Part shown: positions 1 to 7,366 of the stretch, in pieces
Layout of the letters: each line of letters begins with the position of its first letter
How positions within the stretch are numbered: position 1 is the stretch's first letter
Assembly (NCBI RefSeq): GCF_000235425.2
Contig: NZ_KI912266.1
Coordinates: forward strand, 6,230,029-6,294,028
Source of the DNA: Pseudofrankia saprophytica
GTDB taxonomy: Bacteria > Actinomycetota > Actinomycetes > Frankiales > Frankiaceae
Length of the DNA: 64,000 bases
Reading direction: 5' to 3'
Program-made: the position numbers and the translations under genes
Notes under the pieces: generated by a model
Told to the model about the DNA's origin: nothing
Databases searched by the model: none
What the model saw: the letters and a program-made list of their open reading frames with translations, nothing else

Positions 1-104
1 GTCACCCGGGGACGACGTGTGGGCAGGCTCACGGCCCGCTCTATACGGTCAACGCGACCGGTCGGGTATCTCGCCCTGACCACACCCGAGGAGGCGCGGC
101 CACG

Positions 105-968
105 ATGGATCTTGGTGGAGTCGGCATCTGGAATGCCCAGCTGCGCTACGGCGCCCCCGGCCCGGCCGCCGAGGCCGCGGCCGAGCTCGACGAGCTCGGC
201 TACCGGGCGATCTGGATCCCGGACACCGGCGGGCCGGTGTTCGACGCGCTGGAGAACCTGCTCGCGGCGACGCACCGCACCACCATCGCCACCGGGATCC
301 TCAATCTCTGGATGCACGAACCCGCCGACGTCGCCGCCTCGCGGGCGGCGCTCACCGACAAGTTCGGCGGCCGGCTGCTGCTCGGGATCGGAGTGAGCCA
401 CGCGCCGCTCATCGACCAGATCAAGGAGCCCGGCCGCTACCGGGCGCCACTGCGGGCGATGACGAGCTTCCTCGACGGCCTCGACGCCGCCACGCCGCCG
501 GTGCCGGTGGCCGACCGGGTGCTCGCCGCCCTCGGCCCGAAGATGCTCGAGCTCGCCCGCACCCGGGCCGGCGGCGCGCACCCATACCTGGTCAGCCCGG
601 AGCACACCGCGATCGCGCGCGAGGCGCTGGGGACCGGGCCGCTGCTGGCGCCGGAGCAGACCGTCGTCCTGACCGACGACCGGGTCGTCGGCCTGGGGAT
701 CGCCCGCCAGTTCCTGGCCGGCTACCTGCAGCTTCCGAACTACGCGAACAACCTGCGCAGGCTCGGGTTCACCAACGAAGACCTGTTCTCCATCACCGAC
801 CGCCTCGTGGACGCCACGGTCGTCATCGGGGACGAAGCCGCCATCGCGCGGCGGGTGGCGGAGCACCGCGCCGCCGGCGCCGACCACGTCTGCGTCCAGG
901 TCCTCACCGCCGACAGCTCCCTCCCCCGCGAGGAATGGCGCCGGCTGGCGCCCGCCCTGCTCAGCTGA
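105..968 (+). CDS. LLM-class F420-dependent oxidoreductase
   Basis: The 287-residue product looks like a luciferase-like TIM-barrel flavin/F420 enzyme of the probable F420-dependent oxidoreductase subgroup (TIGR03620-like). It begins with the short beta-strand plus GxWN segment (GVGIWNAQLRYG), followed by an 'ELGYRAIWIPD' strand, and has the 'RLLLGIGVSH' and 'GADHVCVQVL' strands usual in this fold. It should use reduced F420 for hydride transfer on an unknown substrate. The start is the ATG preceded by a GAGGAGG ribosome-binding site. It is transcribed alone, and the next gene begins about 165 bp downstream. Confidence 0.88.
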   Translation: MDLGGVGIWNAQLRYGAPGPAAEAAAELDELGYRAIWIPDTGGPVFDALENLLAATHRTTIATGILNLWMHEPADVAASRAALTDKFGGRLLLGIGVSHAPLIDQIKEPGRYRAPLRAMTSFLDGLDAATPPVPVADRVLAALGPKMLELARTRAGGAHPYLVSPEHTAIAREALGTGPLLAPEQTVVLTDDRVVGLGIARQFLAGYLQLPNYANNLRRLGFTNEDLFSITDRLVDATVVIGDEAAIARRVAEHRAAGADHVCVQVLTADSSLPREEWRRLAPALLS

Positions 969-1133
969 CCAACCCGCCGGCGGGTGCCGTCGCCCTCGAA
1001 CCGGTTCGGTCACCGGCTGTCCGGGATTGGCCAGTTCCGGGACGAGGGGGCGGCGCGCTACCGTTGCGGCGGGAGGTGGCCTCTGGTGACCGGGCAGACC
1101 ACTGAGGGTGCACGGGACCGGCCCAGTTGGGAC

Positions 1134-1568
1134 GTGCCGGTGGAGCTGCTGGTCGTCCTCGGCCCGGGCATCGACGGCCCCGCCGCCCCCGCGCCGCCCC
1201 GGCGCTCGACGCCGGGCACCGCGACCCCACCGCCGCCCACCCGGCCGCTGACGGCGCTCGAGGCGCTGCGCCAGCTCGTGCCGGTGACGCTGGACTACCC
1301 ACCGCGGCTGGCGCTGGTCCCGCTGCCGCCCCGGGCCGCCGGCCGGATCGCCGAGCAGCCCTACATCGTCGGCGTCTACACGGAGGCCCCGCCGCCGGCA
1401 GTCCTGGCGACGCTGCGCCCGGCCGAACGGCTCTTCGTCGACGCGTGGCTGCTGCGCGTCGAGGATCGCGTCTACCGTCGCAAGCGCCATCGCCACGGCG
1501 AGGGTCTCCCCTGGGACGCCCCCGGCCACGAGCCCCCCGACGCACCGGGCTCGGCCGTCCCAGCGTAG
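1134..1568 (+). CDS. hypothetical protein
   Basis: I do not recognise this product. The GTG at 1134 gives 144 residues; the frame stays open upstream to a GTG at 984, so the start is uncertain. After a Pro/Ala-rich linker comes a folded-looking core of about 75 residues (LTALEALRQLVPVTLDYPPRL, then AEQPYIVGVYTEAPPPAVLA and RLFVDAWLLRVEDRVYR), and then a charged tail. Third-position GC bias supports coding. It converges on the RNase H/phosphatase gene, with only 12 bp between the two stops. No membrane segment or cofactor motif is visible. Confidence 0.5.
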   Translation: MPVELLVVLGPGIDGPAAPAPPRRSTPGTATPPPPTRPLTALEALRQLVPVTLDYPPRLALVPLPPRAAGRIAEQPYIVGVYTEAPPPAVLATLRPAERLFVDAWLLRVEDRVYRRKRHRHGEGLPWDAPGHEPPDAPGSAVPA

Positions 1569-1580
1569 CGGGGAGACCCC

Positions 1581-2762
1581 TTACTCTCCGGCCAGGGACC
1601 CGTCGGCGAGGTGGCTGACGTCGTTGAAGGCGTGCAGGACGGCGGGGCCGTCGGCATACCAGGCGATCGTCGTCAGCGACGCCAGGTCCAGGTGCAGCCG
1701 GTAGAAGACGGCGGGCCCGGCGGCGAGTGCCAGCGACGCGGCCGACTTGATCGGCCCCATGTGGGTGACGACGAGCAGCCGCCCGCCGGGGAAGGCGGCG
1801 CGATGCGCCGCGAGCGCGGCGTCGACGCGCTCGATCGTGGCCGCGAGGCTCTCTCCGCCGGGCGGCGGCACGGCCGGGTCCGCGAGCCAGGCGGACAGCT
1901 CGTCGGGGTGACGCTCGCGGGCCTCGGCGAAGGTCAGTCCCTCCCAAATACCGAAGTCCGTCTCCCGCAGCTGTTCGTCGACGACGAACGCGACCTCGTC
2001 GCGCCCCGGCGCGGGGACGAGCCCGCCGTGGGCCGCCTCCGCCGTCTGGCGGGCGCGCTTGAGCGGCGAGCAGATCACCGCGTCGAACGCCTCGCCGCGC
2101 AGCCGCGCGGCCGCGGCGGCGGCCTGGGCGTGACCGACGTCGGTCAGCGCCGCGTCGACCGTCCCGCCGAAACGCTTCTCGATCGACACCGGGGTCTGCC
2201 CGTGGCGCAGCAGCACGGTCCAGGTCGGGGGCGCCGGCGGCGCCACCCAGCCCGACAGCCGCCGGGTCGACGGCGCGGGCGTCGGGGCCGGGTCCGGGGA
2301 CTGGGGCGTGGAGGGCTCCCAGACGCGGCCGGCGGCGGCCGCGTCCATGGCCTCGTTCGCGAGCCGGTCGGCGTCCTTGTTGCGCTCCCGGGGGATCCAG
2401 CGGTAGCGGACGGGAGCCGACCGGGCCGCGGCGAGCTCGCCGGCCTCGGCGGCCAGCGGCCGCATCGACGGGTGCTTGATCTTCCAGCGGCCGCTCATCT
2501 GCTCGACGACGAGCTTCGAGTCCATCCGGACCTCGACGTCGGCGTCCGGGGCGACCTCGGCGGCGGCCCGCAGACCGGCGATCAGGCCCTGGTACTCGGC
2601 GACGTTGTTCGTCGCGACGCCGATCGCGCCGGCCCGCTCGGCGAGCACCGCGCCGCTGTCGGCGTCGCGGACCACCGCGCCGTAGCCGGCCGGGCCCGGG
2701 TTGCCCCGCGACCCGCCGTCGGCCTCGACGACGATCCGGGCGCCTGGCACCGCGACCGCCAC
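1581..2762 (-). CDS. bifunctional RNase HI / histidine (acid) phosphatase
   Basis: This 393-residue protein has two domains. Residues about 5-135 form an RNase HI domain with the acidic active site (IVVEADGGSRGNPGPAG, then NNVAEYQGL, RMDSKLVVEQM and RERNKDADRLAN), which should cut RNA in RNA-DNA hybrids. A Pro-rich linker leads to a histidine-phosphatase domain (residues about 190-393) with the RHGQT phospho-histidine motif, a ETDFGIWEG motif and the second catalytic His in VVTHMG. The mycobacterial homologue, Rv2228c, is described with the same architecture. The GTG start shares its G with the TAG stop of the zinc-ribbon gene (TAGTG), which points to translational coupling. Confidence 0.93.
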   Translation of the reverse strand: MAVAVPGARIVVEADGGSRGNPGPAGYGAVVRDADSGAVLAERAGAIGVATNNVAEYQGLIAGLRAAAEVAPDADVEVRMDSKLVVEQMSGRWKIKHPSMRPLAAEAGELAAARSAPVRYRWIPRERNKDADRLANEAMDAAAAGRVWEPSTPQSPDPAPTPAPSTRRLSGWVAPPAPPTWTVLLRHGQTPVSIEKRFGGTVDAALTDVGHAQAAAAAARLRGEAFDAVICSPLKRARQTAEAAHGGLVPAPGRDEVAFVVDEQLRETDFGIWEGLTFAEARERHPDELSAWLADPAVPPPGGESLAATIERVDAALAAHRAAFPGGRLLVVTHMGPIKSAASLALAAGPAVFYRLHLDLASLTTIAWYADGPAVLHAFNDVSHLADGSLAGE

Positions 2763-3505
2763 TAGATCCCCGACTCCGCGGTCCGGACGAGGATGCGCCG
2801 GCACTCCTCGCAGCGCAGCACCTCGTCGGCCGGGCTGTCCGCGAGGATGCGCAGATCCGCGCCGGAGAGCTCCAGGTGGCAGCCCTCGCAGCGGCGGCGC
2901 ACCAGCTTCGCCGCGCCCACGCCGTTCGACGTCGACCGGATCCGCTCGTAGAGGGTCACCAGCGGCACCGGCAGCGCCGGGGCGAGCGTCTCGCGCTCCT
3001 GGCGCGTCTCGGCGGCCTGGGCGTCGATCTCGGCGAACGCCTCGTCGCGGCGGGCCGCGGAGGTGTCCAGCTCGGCCTGGACCCGGTCGCGCTCGGCGAC
3101 GAGCTTCGCCAGCCGCGTGTCGAGCTCCTCGGCCGCCTCCATCTTCTCCAGCGCCTCGTCCTCCAGCACCCCCTGCCGGCGGGCGAGTGAGGCGAGCTCG
3201 GACTGCAGGTTCTCCAGCTCGCGGGCGTTGCTGACCTGGCCGGCGTCCAGGCGGCGACGGTCGCGGTCGGCGCGGGAGCGCACCAGGTCGATCTCGTCGT
3301 CGAGCTTGCGCTGCGTGCGGGCGAGGTCGGAGATCTCGGTCTCGACCCGGACGATGTCGGCGCGCAGTGAGTCGATCACCTTGGTGCGCTCGGCGATGAC
3401 GGCGAGCTCGGGCAGGTCGCGGCGGCGGGCCGCCAGCCGGTCCAGGCCCGAGTCGAGGGTCTGTAGGTCGAGGAGCCGGAGCTGGGTGGCTGGGTCGGCC
3501 TTCAT
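2762..3505 (-). CDS. C4-type zinc-ribbon coiled-coil protein
   Basis: The 247-residue protein belongs to the conserved actinobacterial zinc-ribbon family found next to Nif3 and RNase H genes. Residues about 1-185 are a long heptad-rich antiparallel coiled coil (many Leu, Glu, Arg; LRADIVRVETEISDLARTQ). The C-terminus carries a zinc ribbon with two Cys pairs (RRCEGCHLELS and VLRCEECRRILV). Its function is unknown; a nucleic-acid or scaffold role is usually assumed. The ATG is preceded by GAGGAG. It is the middle gene of the minus-strand Nif3-ribbon-RNaseH block and overlaps the next gene by one base. Confidence 0.9.
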   Translation of the reverse strand: MKADPATQLRLLDLQTLDSGLDRLAARRRDLPELAVIAERTKVIDSLRADIVRVETEISDLARTQRKLDDEIDLVRSRADRDRRRLDAGQVSNARELENLQSELASLARRQGVLEDEALEKMEAAEELDTRLAKLVAERDRVQAELDTSAARRDEAFAEIDAQAAETRQERETLAPALPVPLVTLYERIRSTSNGVGAAKLVRRRCEGCHLELSGADLRILADSPADEVLRCEECRRILVRTAESGI

Positions 3506-3579
3506 GGTCTCCTCGCGGCGAGCTTCGCGGGTCGGGCAGGGACAGGTGCAGGGACAGGCAAGGCGGGGCGGGCGGCCGG

Positions 3580-4494
3580 CTACGGCGTCCGGGGTGGGGT
3601 GCCCTGGGGGACGTGCAGCCGCCACGGGTCGGTGACGAGCGTCGACACCGACGTGACCACGGTACGGCCGGTGGCGGACAACGCGGCGGCAAGCCGCTCG
3701 GCCGCGTAGGCGAGCCACGGCCACTCGCTGGCCCAGTGGGCGACGTCGACGATCGCGACGCCGTGCGCGGCGACGGCGTCGAGCACGTGGTGGTGGCGCC
3801 CGTCGGCGGTGAGGAAGGCGTCCGCGCCGGCGGCGTCCGCCGCGGCGGCGAGCTCGCCCCCGGAGCCGCCGCAGACCGCTACCCGGCGCACCGGCCGGTC
3901 CGGGTCGCCGGTGGCCCGCACGCCGCCGGCGGTCGTCGGCAGCGCGGCTGCGACCCGGGCGCAGAACGCCGACAGCGGCTCGGCCTCGGGCAGCTCGCCG
4001 AGCCGGCCGTGCCCCGGGTGGTCGGGGCCCTCGGCCAGCGGGCGCACGTCGGTGAGGCCGAGCGCGGCCGCGAGGGCGTCGTTGACGCCGGCACAGGCCA
4101 CATCGGCATTCGTGTGGGCGGTGAACAGTGCCGCCCCGCCGCGGATGAGGGTGGTGACGACCCGCCCGCCGGCGGTCGTCGCCGCGACGCCGTGCACGCC
4201 GCGCAGGAACAGGGGGTGGTGGGTGACGAGCAGACCCGCGCCGAGCGCCACCGCCTCGGCGGCCACCTCGACGGTCGGGTCGACCGCGAAGTGGACGTGA
4301 CCCACGTGCGCGCCCAGCTCACCGACGGACAGGCCCACGGCGTCCCACGACTCGGCGAACCCCGGCGGGTAGGCGTCCTCGATCGCGGCCACGCAGTCGG
4401 CGACGGTCACGACGCCGGCGGCGGGCGCACGGCTGGGAGTGACCACGCCGCCGCCGCCCGTGTCGTCACCCGTCGTGTCCGCTTGGTTGTTCAT
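3580..4494 (-). CDS. Nif3-like dinuclear metal centre protein
   Basis: The 304-residue product belongs to the Nif3/YbgI family, toroidal hexamers that bind two metal ions per subunit. Often annotated as GTP cyclohydrolase I type 2, its physiological reaction is not settled. Metal-ligand motifs are visible: VTHHPLFLRG, AHTNADVA and the C-terminal VDVAHWASE. An N-terminal extension of about 30 residues (TGDDTGGGGVVTPSRAPAAG) precedes the fold, which begins at VADCVAAIEDAYPP. The ATG at 4494 is chosen because upstream residues of the open frame have shadow-like composition. The gene lies 74 bp upstream of the zinc-ribbon gene on the same strand. Confidence 0.9.
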   Translation of the reverse strand: MNNQADTTGDDTGGGGVVTPSRAPAAGVVTVADCVAAIEDAYPPGFAESWDAVGLSVGELGAHVGHVHFAVDPTVEVAAEAVALGAGLLVTHHPLFLRGVHGVAATTAGGRVVTTLIRGGAALFTAHTNADVACAGVNDALAAALGLTDVRPLAEGPDHPGHGRLGELPEAEPLSAFCARVAAALPTTAGGVRATGDPDRPVRRVAVCGGSGGELAAAADAAGADAFLTADGRHHHVLDAVAAHGVAIVDVAHWASEWPWLAYAAERLAAALSATGRTVVTSVSTLVTDPWRLHVPQGTPPRTP

Positions 4495-4683
4495 CAGCGC
4501 GACCCTACCGGGGGCCGGATACGCCAAATCGCAACGCCGTAAGTTCACTGACGGTGCGGACTGTCCGGGCCGAACGAGGCGCATCGTCCGCTTCTTCGCG
4601 TTCTTCGCGCCTCGCCCGGCTTCATGGCAAATCGGCTGGGCAGTCCGGGACCCATTACGTCCACGACGAAGGGAGACGGCCAC

Positions 4684-4938
4684 ATGGCCGACGTGTCGGT
4701 GCGCTTCCAGGTCGCCGGTGACTCCGAGATCGTGCTCAACCTGGCCACCGGACAGGCGGTGCGCCTGGTCGAGGCGATCATGCGCAAGGTCTCCGAGGCC
4801 ATGAGTGCGCAGGCCGCCGCCCAGGGCGGGGCCGGAGCGATCTCGCCGGGGATGCCCATGCAGATGCCGGGCTGGCCGGACATGAACTCCGGGCCTTCCA
4901 CCGGCGGCGGCCCACCGCACCGCCTGCCGCCCGGCTGA
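4684..4938 (+). CDS. small hypothetical protein, divergent from nif3-like gene
   Basis: This is an 84-residue protein of unknown function. The first 40 residues look like a small alpha/beta unit (VSVRFQVAGDSEIVLNLATG, QAVRLVEAIMRKVSEAM). The rest is a Gly/Pro/Met-rich tail (SPGMPMQMPGWPDM) without obvious structure. The ATG follows a good AAGGGAGAC ribosome-binding site. It is divergent from the Nif3-like gene, with about 190 bp of shared upstream DNA that is slightly less GC-rich than the surroundings. No signal peptide or Cys is present. Confidence 0.65.
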   Translation: MADVSVRFQVAGDSEIVLNLATGQAVRLVEAIMRKVSEAMSAQAAAQGGAGAISPGMPMQMPGWPDMNSGPSTGGGPPHRLPPG

Positions 4939-5140
4939 CCGAGGCGGGTCGGATTGGCAAGAACCTGCCACACCTGGCCGCTCGCGGCGGCGTGTCTCCT
5001 GGCTGCCGATAGCCGATAGCTGCCGAGTAGGGCGAAAGTGCCCGTCCGACCCGGAGCGGCACGGTACAAATCCCGACAGCAGTCCACAGTGCTCCCTACT
5101 GCTCCCCACTGCTTATCCACGAGAGGACGAAGGATCGACT

Positions 5141-7366
5141 ATGGCGGGGGATGTTCCGGCCGACGAGCGGGTGTTGATCGCGCCCGGCGCCACCGGGTCT
5201 TCTGGGGCGAGCGGAGCCGGCGTGCGCGCGGCGTCCGACGATCAGCTGGCCACGCCGGCCGCCGGCTCCCTCGCGCAGCCGGCGGGCCAGGGCCCCGCGA
5301 GCCCCGCCGCCGTCGCCACCGGGGAGCGCGTCCTGCACCGCTACGGCCGGGTGCAGGTCCTCGGCACCCTCGGCACTCCCGGCTCCCGCGGCACTCCCGG
5401 TGTCGCCGGTGGGCAGCCGGCGGGCACGGAGCGGTCGACGCCGCGGGCCGCGGCCGTGGCGGACGACCACCACGACCGCGCCGCCGTCGGCTCGACCGAC
5501 GGGTCGGTCGTCGCGACGACGGGCCTCGCCGCCGGGCTGGACCGGACCGAGACCCTCGGCCTCGAGGCGTTCCGGCTGCGGGCCAGCGCCGCCTACCGGC
5601 GGGGCAAACAGGAGCGCCCGCGCGACGGGCAGCTGTGGGACATGGAGCACGCCTGCACCGACATCGCGCCACCCCGGGGGGCTGCCGCGCGTGTCCGCCC
5701 ACCGGCCGCGTCCCGCTCCACCGTCGCCGCCGTCGCCCCCGACGGCACCTCCACCCCGGGCGACGTGGGCGCCGCGCCCCTGAGCTCCTACCTGGAGGGC
5801 AGCGTCGCCGTCGGCCTGGTCCTCGTCGAGGGACCCACCGCCGACCTGCAGTTCACCGCGGCCGAGCGGACGAAGGTCGTCGCCGAGGCGCAGAACGGCC
5901 TGTCCTGGCTCGCCGCCGCCAACCCGGCCGCCGACGTCACCTTCAGCTACGACATCCAGATCGTCCGGCTCAGCCAGGCCGCCGACCCGTCCCAGGACGA
6001 CCTGGAGGCGTACTGGCGCGACCCGACGATGGCCAAGCTCGGCTACCAGGCGAACTTCGACGGCGTCTACGACTACGCCGACGTCGTCCGCGGCCAGCTC
6101 GGCACCCGCTGGGGCTACGTCATCTTCGTCACCAAGTACCCGGTGCGCTACTTCGCCTACGCGGCCATCGGTGGGCCGCGGCTCGTGCTGACGTACGACA
6201 ACGACGGCTGGGGCCCGGACAACCTCGACCGGGTGATCGCCCACGAGTCATGCCACATCTTCGGCGCGGTCGACGAGTACGCGTCGTCGGGCTGCGACTG
6301 CGGCGGCGCCTGGGGCCGGTTCGGTGTGCCCAACGGCAACTGCGACGCCTGCGCCGCCGCCCCTGTCGACTGCCTGATGCGTGGCAACACGTTCAACTTC
6401 TGCCGGTACACCCCGGCACACGTCGGCTGGGGCCGGGGCGCCGCCGGCAACCCGCTCCTCATCCAGGCCAAGGGTCTGGGACAGCTCGGCAACTTCGAGC
6501 TGCTCACCGCCTCGTCGTTCTCGGGCCTCACCCACCGGTGGGAGAACTTCGACCAGGCGGGCTTCCCCTGGGAGGACCCCTTCCAGACCGCCCAGGTGCT
6601 CGGCCGCCTCGACGCCGTGTCGATGGTCCAGAGCACCCTGCAGGCGCCGGGGCCGCTGGAGACCGTCGTGCGGGCCGGTGTCGACCTGCACTTCCTGTGG
6701 CGGGACAGCACCAGCTCGTTCGCCTGGTCGAAGCCCGCCCGGATCGCCACCGGCGCCGCCGGCACGCACTCGCTGGTGCAGAGCCGGTACGGCGCCCGGG
6801 GCAACTTCGAGATGCTCTTCCCGTCGACCGGCGTCGGCCTCATGCACATGTGGCGCAATCATGACGTCTTCGGCTTCCCCTGGAGCAACCCGCGCCAACT
6901 GCTGACCGAGCTCGGCCACGTCGACGCCGTCAGCCTCATCCAGGGCAGCCGGGGCGGCGGCGTCGGCAGCCTGGAGGCCGTCGTCCGGGTGGGCAGCCGG
7001 CTGCTGCACATCTGGCGCGACCAGACCGCCGCGGCCGCCTGGCACGTCACGGTCGCCTTCGCCGACGGCGTCGCCGGCAACCCGGTGTTGATCGAGAGCG
7101 TCTTCGGGACCTCGCGCAACTTCGAGGTCGTCGTCCCGAGCGCGAGCGGCGGCCTGATCCACTACTGGCGGAACAACAGCGCCTTCGGCACTCCGTGGAG
7201 CGGCCCACGCCCGTTCGCGACGAACCTGGGGCGGGTCGACGGGGTGACGATGATCCAGAGCACCTTCCAGGGCCACCTGGAGGTCGTGGCCCGCGTCGGC
7301 GACCGCCTCCACCAGATGTTCCGCGACGCCGCCGGCAACTGGTTCCCCGCCAGCCGCATCGCCTAG
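5141..7366 (+). CDS. zinc metallopeptidase-like protein with C-terminal beta-propeller repeats
   Basis: This 741-residue protein has an unusual architecture. Residues 1-110 are Gly/Ala/Pro-rich, with a short collagen-like GXY stretch (GTPGSRGTPG). A middle domain (about 215-420) contains a zincin-type HExxH site at residues 368-372 (AHESCHIFGAVDEY), followed by a Cys-rich loop (SSGCDCGG, NCDACAAAP) that may form disulphides. Residues about 430-741 form six blade-like repeats of about 50 residues, alternating 'NFELLTAS..GLTHRWEN' and 'LETVVRAG..LHFLWRD' types; these resemble PLL-like or fucose-lectin propellers. No clear signal peptide is seen. The start follows GAGGACGAAGG. Its stop overlaps the stop of the convergent deaminase gene. 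Peptidase activity is inferred from the motif only. Confidence 0.72.
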   Translation: MAGDVPADERVLIAPGATGSSGASGAGVRAASDDQLATPAAGSLAQPAGQGPASPAAVATGERVLHRYGRVQVLGTLGTPGSRGTPGVAGGQPAGTERSTPRAAAVADDHHDRAAVGSTDGSVVATTGLAAGLDRTETLGLEAFRLRASAAYRRGKQERPRDGQLWDMEHACTDIAPPRGAAARVRPPAASRSTVAAVAPDGTSTPGDVGAAPLSSYLEGSVAVGLVLVEGPTADLQFTAAERTKVVAEAQNGLSWLAAANPAADVTFSYDIQIVRLSQAADPSQDDLEAYWRDPTMAKLGYQANFDGVYDYADVVRGQLGTRWGYVIFVTKYPVRYFAYAAIGGPRLVLTYDNDGWGPDNLDRVIAHESCHIFGAVDEYASSGCDCGGAWGRFGVPNGNCDACAAAPVDCLMRGNTFNFCRYTPAHVGWGRGAAGNPLLIQAKGLGQLGNFELLTASSFSGLTHRWENFDQAGFPWEDPFQTAQVLGRLDAVSMVQSTLQAPGPLETVVRAGVDLHFLWRDSTSSFAWSKPARIATGAAGTHSLVQSRYGARGNFEMLFPSTGVGLMHMWRNHDVFGFPWSNPRQLLTELGHVDAVSLIQGSRGGGVGSLEAVVRVGSRLLHIWRDQTAAAAWHVTVAFADGVAGNPVLIESVFGTSRNFEVVVPSASGGLIHYWRNNSAFGTPWSGPRPFATNLGRVDGVTMIQSTFQGHLEVVARVGDRLHQMFRDAAGNWFPASRIA

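Noticed and set aside
969-1580. Possible RNase P RNA gene near the RNase H/phosphatase gene
   Set aside because: I looked because rnpB lies in this neighbourhood in some actinobacteria, but the conserved GAGGAAAGTCC-type core is absent and a protein-coding frame fits better.
961-1947. Arg/Gly/Ala-rich minus-strand open frame over the hypothetical gene
   Set aside because: Runs across the end of the RNase H gene and has typical antisense-frame composition.
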